Assembly (NCBI GenBank): GCA_028706995.1
Contig: JAQTVR010000068.1
Span: 1 to 6,422 of the forward strand
DNA length: 6,422 nucleotides
DNA from: Dehalococcoidales bacterium
Lineage (GTDB): Bacteria > Chloroflexota > Dehalococcoidia > Dehalococcoidales > UBA5627
Direction of reading: 5' to 3'
Shown: piece by piece, positions 6,274 to 6,422 of the stretch
How the letters are laid out: each line of letters begins with the position of its first letter
How positions within the stretch are numbered: position 1 is the stretch's first letter
Translations under genes and position numbers: made by a program
The notes under the pieces: generated by a model
What the model saw: the letters and a program-made list of their open reading frames with translations, nothing else
Database searches by the model: none
What the model was told of the DNA's origin: nothing

Positions 6274-6422
6274 CTAATATTTAAAATGGACGAAGATCCT
6301 GCCGAAGTTCTTGTCGTCCTTCTCCAACCGGTGGTAGAGTTTTTTTATATCCGGTTCCATCAGAAAACGGATTACGCGCTTTTTTAATTGCCCCGAGCCC
6401 TTGCCTGGGATAATTTCAACCA
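6274..6422 (-). CDS. Smr-domain protein, C-terminal end (5' partial)
   Basis: The last 48 codons of a reverse-strand gene end in TAG at 6274-6276; its start lies beyond the right edge. The fragment opens with VEIIPGKGSGQLKKRV, the conserved glycine-lysine-glycine segment of the Smr domain, and ends with DDKNFGRIFVHFKY. This matches the end of small stand-alone Smr proteins, often mislabelled as MutS, better than the Smr domain at the end of MutS2, which ends differently and lacks the KNFG segment. Smr domains bind branched or structured nucleic acid and many act as nucleases; the activity of this subgroup is not established to my knowledge. The gene converges on lepA across a 173-base gap. 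Family likely; stand-alone form is inferred because upstream sequence is missing. Confidence 0.8.
   Translation of the reverse strand, partial: VEIIPGKGSGQLKKRVIRFLMEPDIKKLYHRLEKDDKNFGRIFVHFKY

Noticed and set aside
6190..6387. Plus-strand open frame of 65 codons at the right end.
   Set aside because: It runs opposite the Smr-domain coding region and across the palindromic gap, with no recognisable product.

Overview
This 6.4 kb window comes from a bacterial chromosome. It is densely coded, of middling GC, and rich in ATA isoleucine codons. It holds four forward genes, the first cut by the left edge, followed by the tail of one reverse-strand gene at the right edge. All five are conserved housekeeping families. 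I see no phage, insertion sequence, CRISPR array, tRNA or rRNA. The protein style and the debris-like intergenic palindromes near the right end remind me of anaerobic Chloroflexota (Dehalococcoidia-like), but that is an impression, not a demonstrated assignment.

Layout: (1) 1-1152, a RhlE-like DEAD-box RNA helicase whose start lies outside the window. (2) 1153-1240, an AT-rich gap with a perfect TATAAT hexamer, the best promoter candidate for what follows. (3) 1241-3061, typA/bipA. (4) 3096-4238 (or from GTG 3075), hemW. (5) 4277-6100, lepA (EF4). (6) 6101-6273, a non-coding gap between converging genes, with several inverted repeats. (7) 6274-6422 on the minus strand, the C-terminal end of a small Smr-domain protein.

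typA, hemW and lepA lie head to tail with gaps of at most about 40 bases and probably form one transcript. Two of the three encode ribosome-associated translational GTPases. The upstream helicase also acts on RNA, so the region is mostly about ribosome function and RNA remodelling. HemW, a heme chaperone, is the metabolic exception; hemW next to lepA is also known from Bacillus, in the opposite order.

Two things stand out. LepA is full length with all domains intact, but the invariant P-loop lysine is a glutamate (GAA, residue 19), one transition away from Lys. And the start regions of typA, hemW and lepA share a Shine-Dalgarno followed by TTACC, with unusually long spacing to the ATG. I found no convincing novel multi-gene system.
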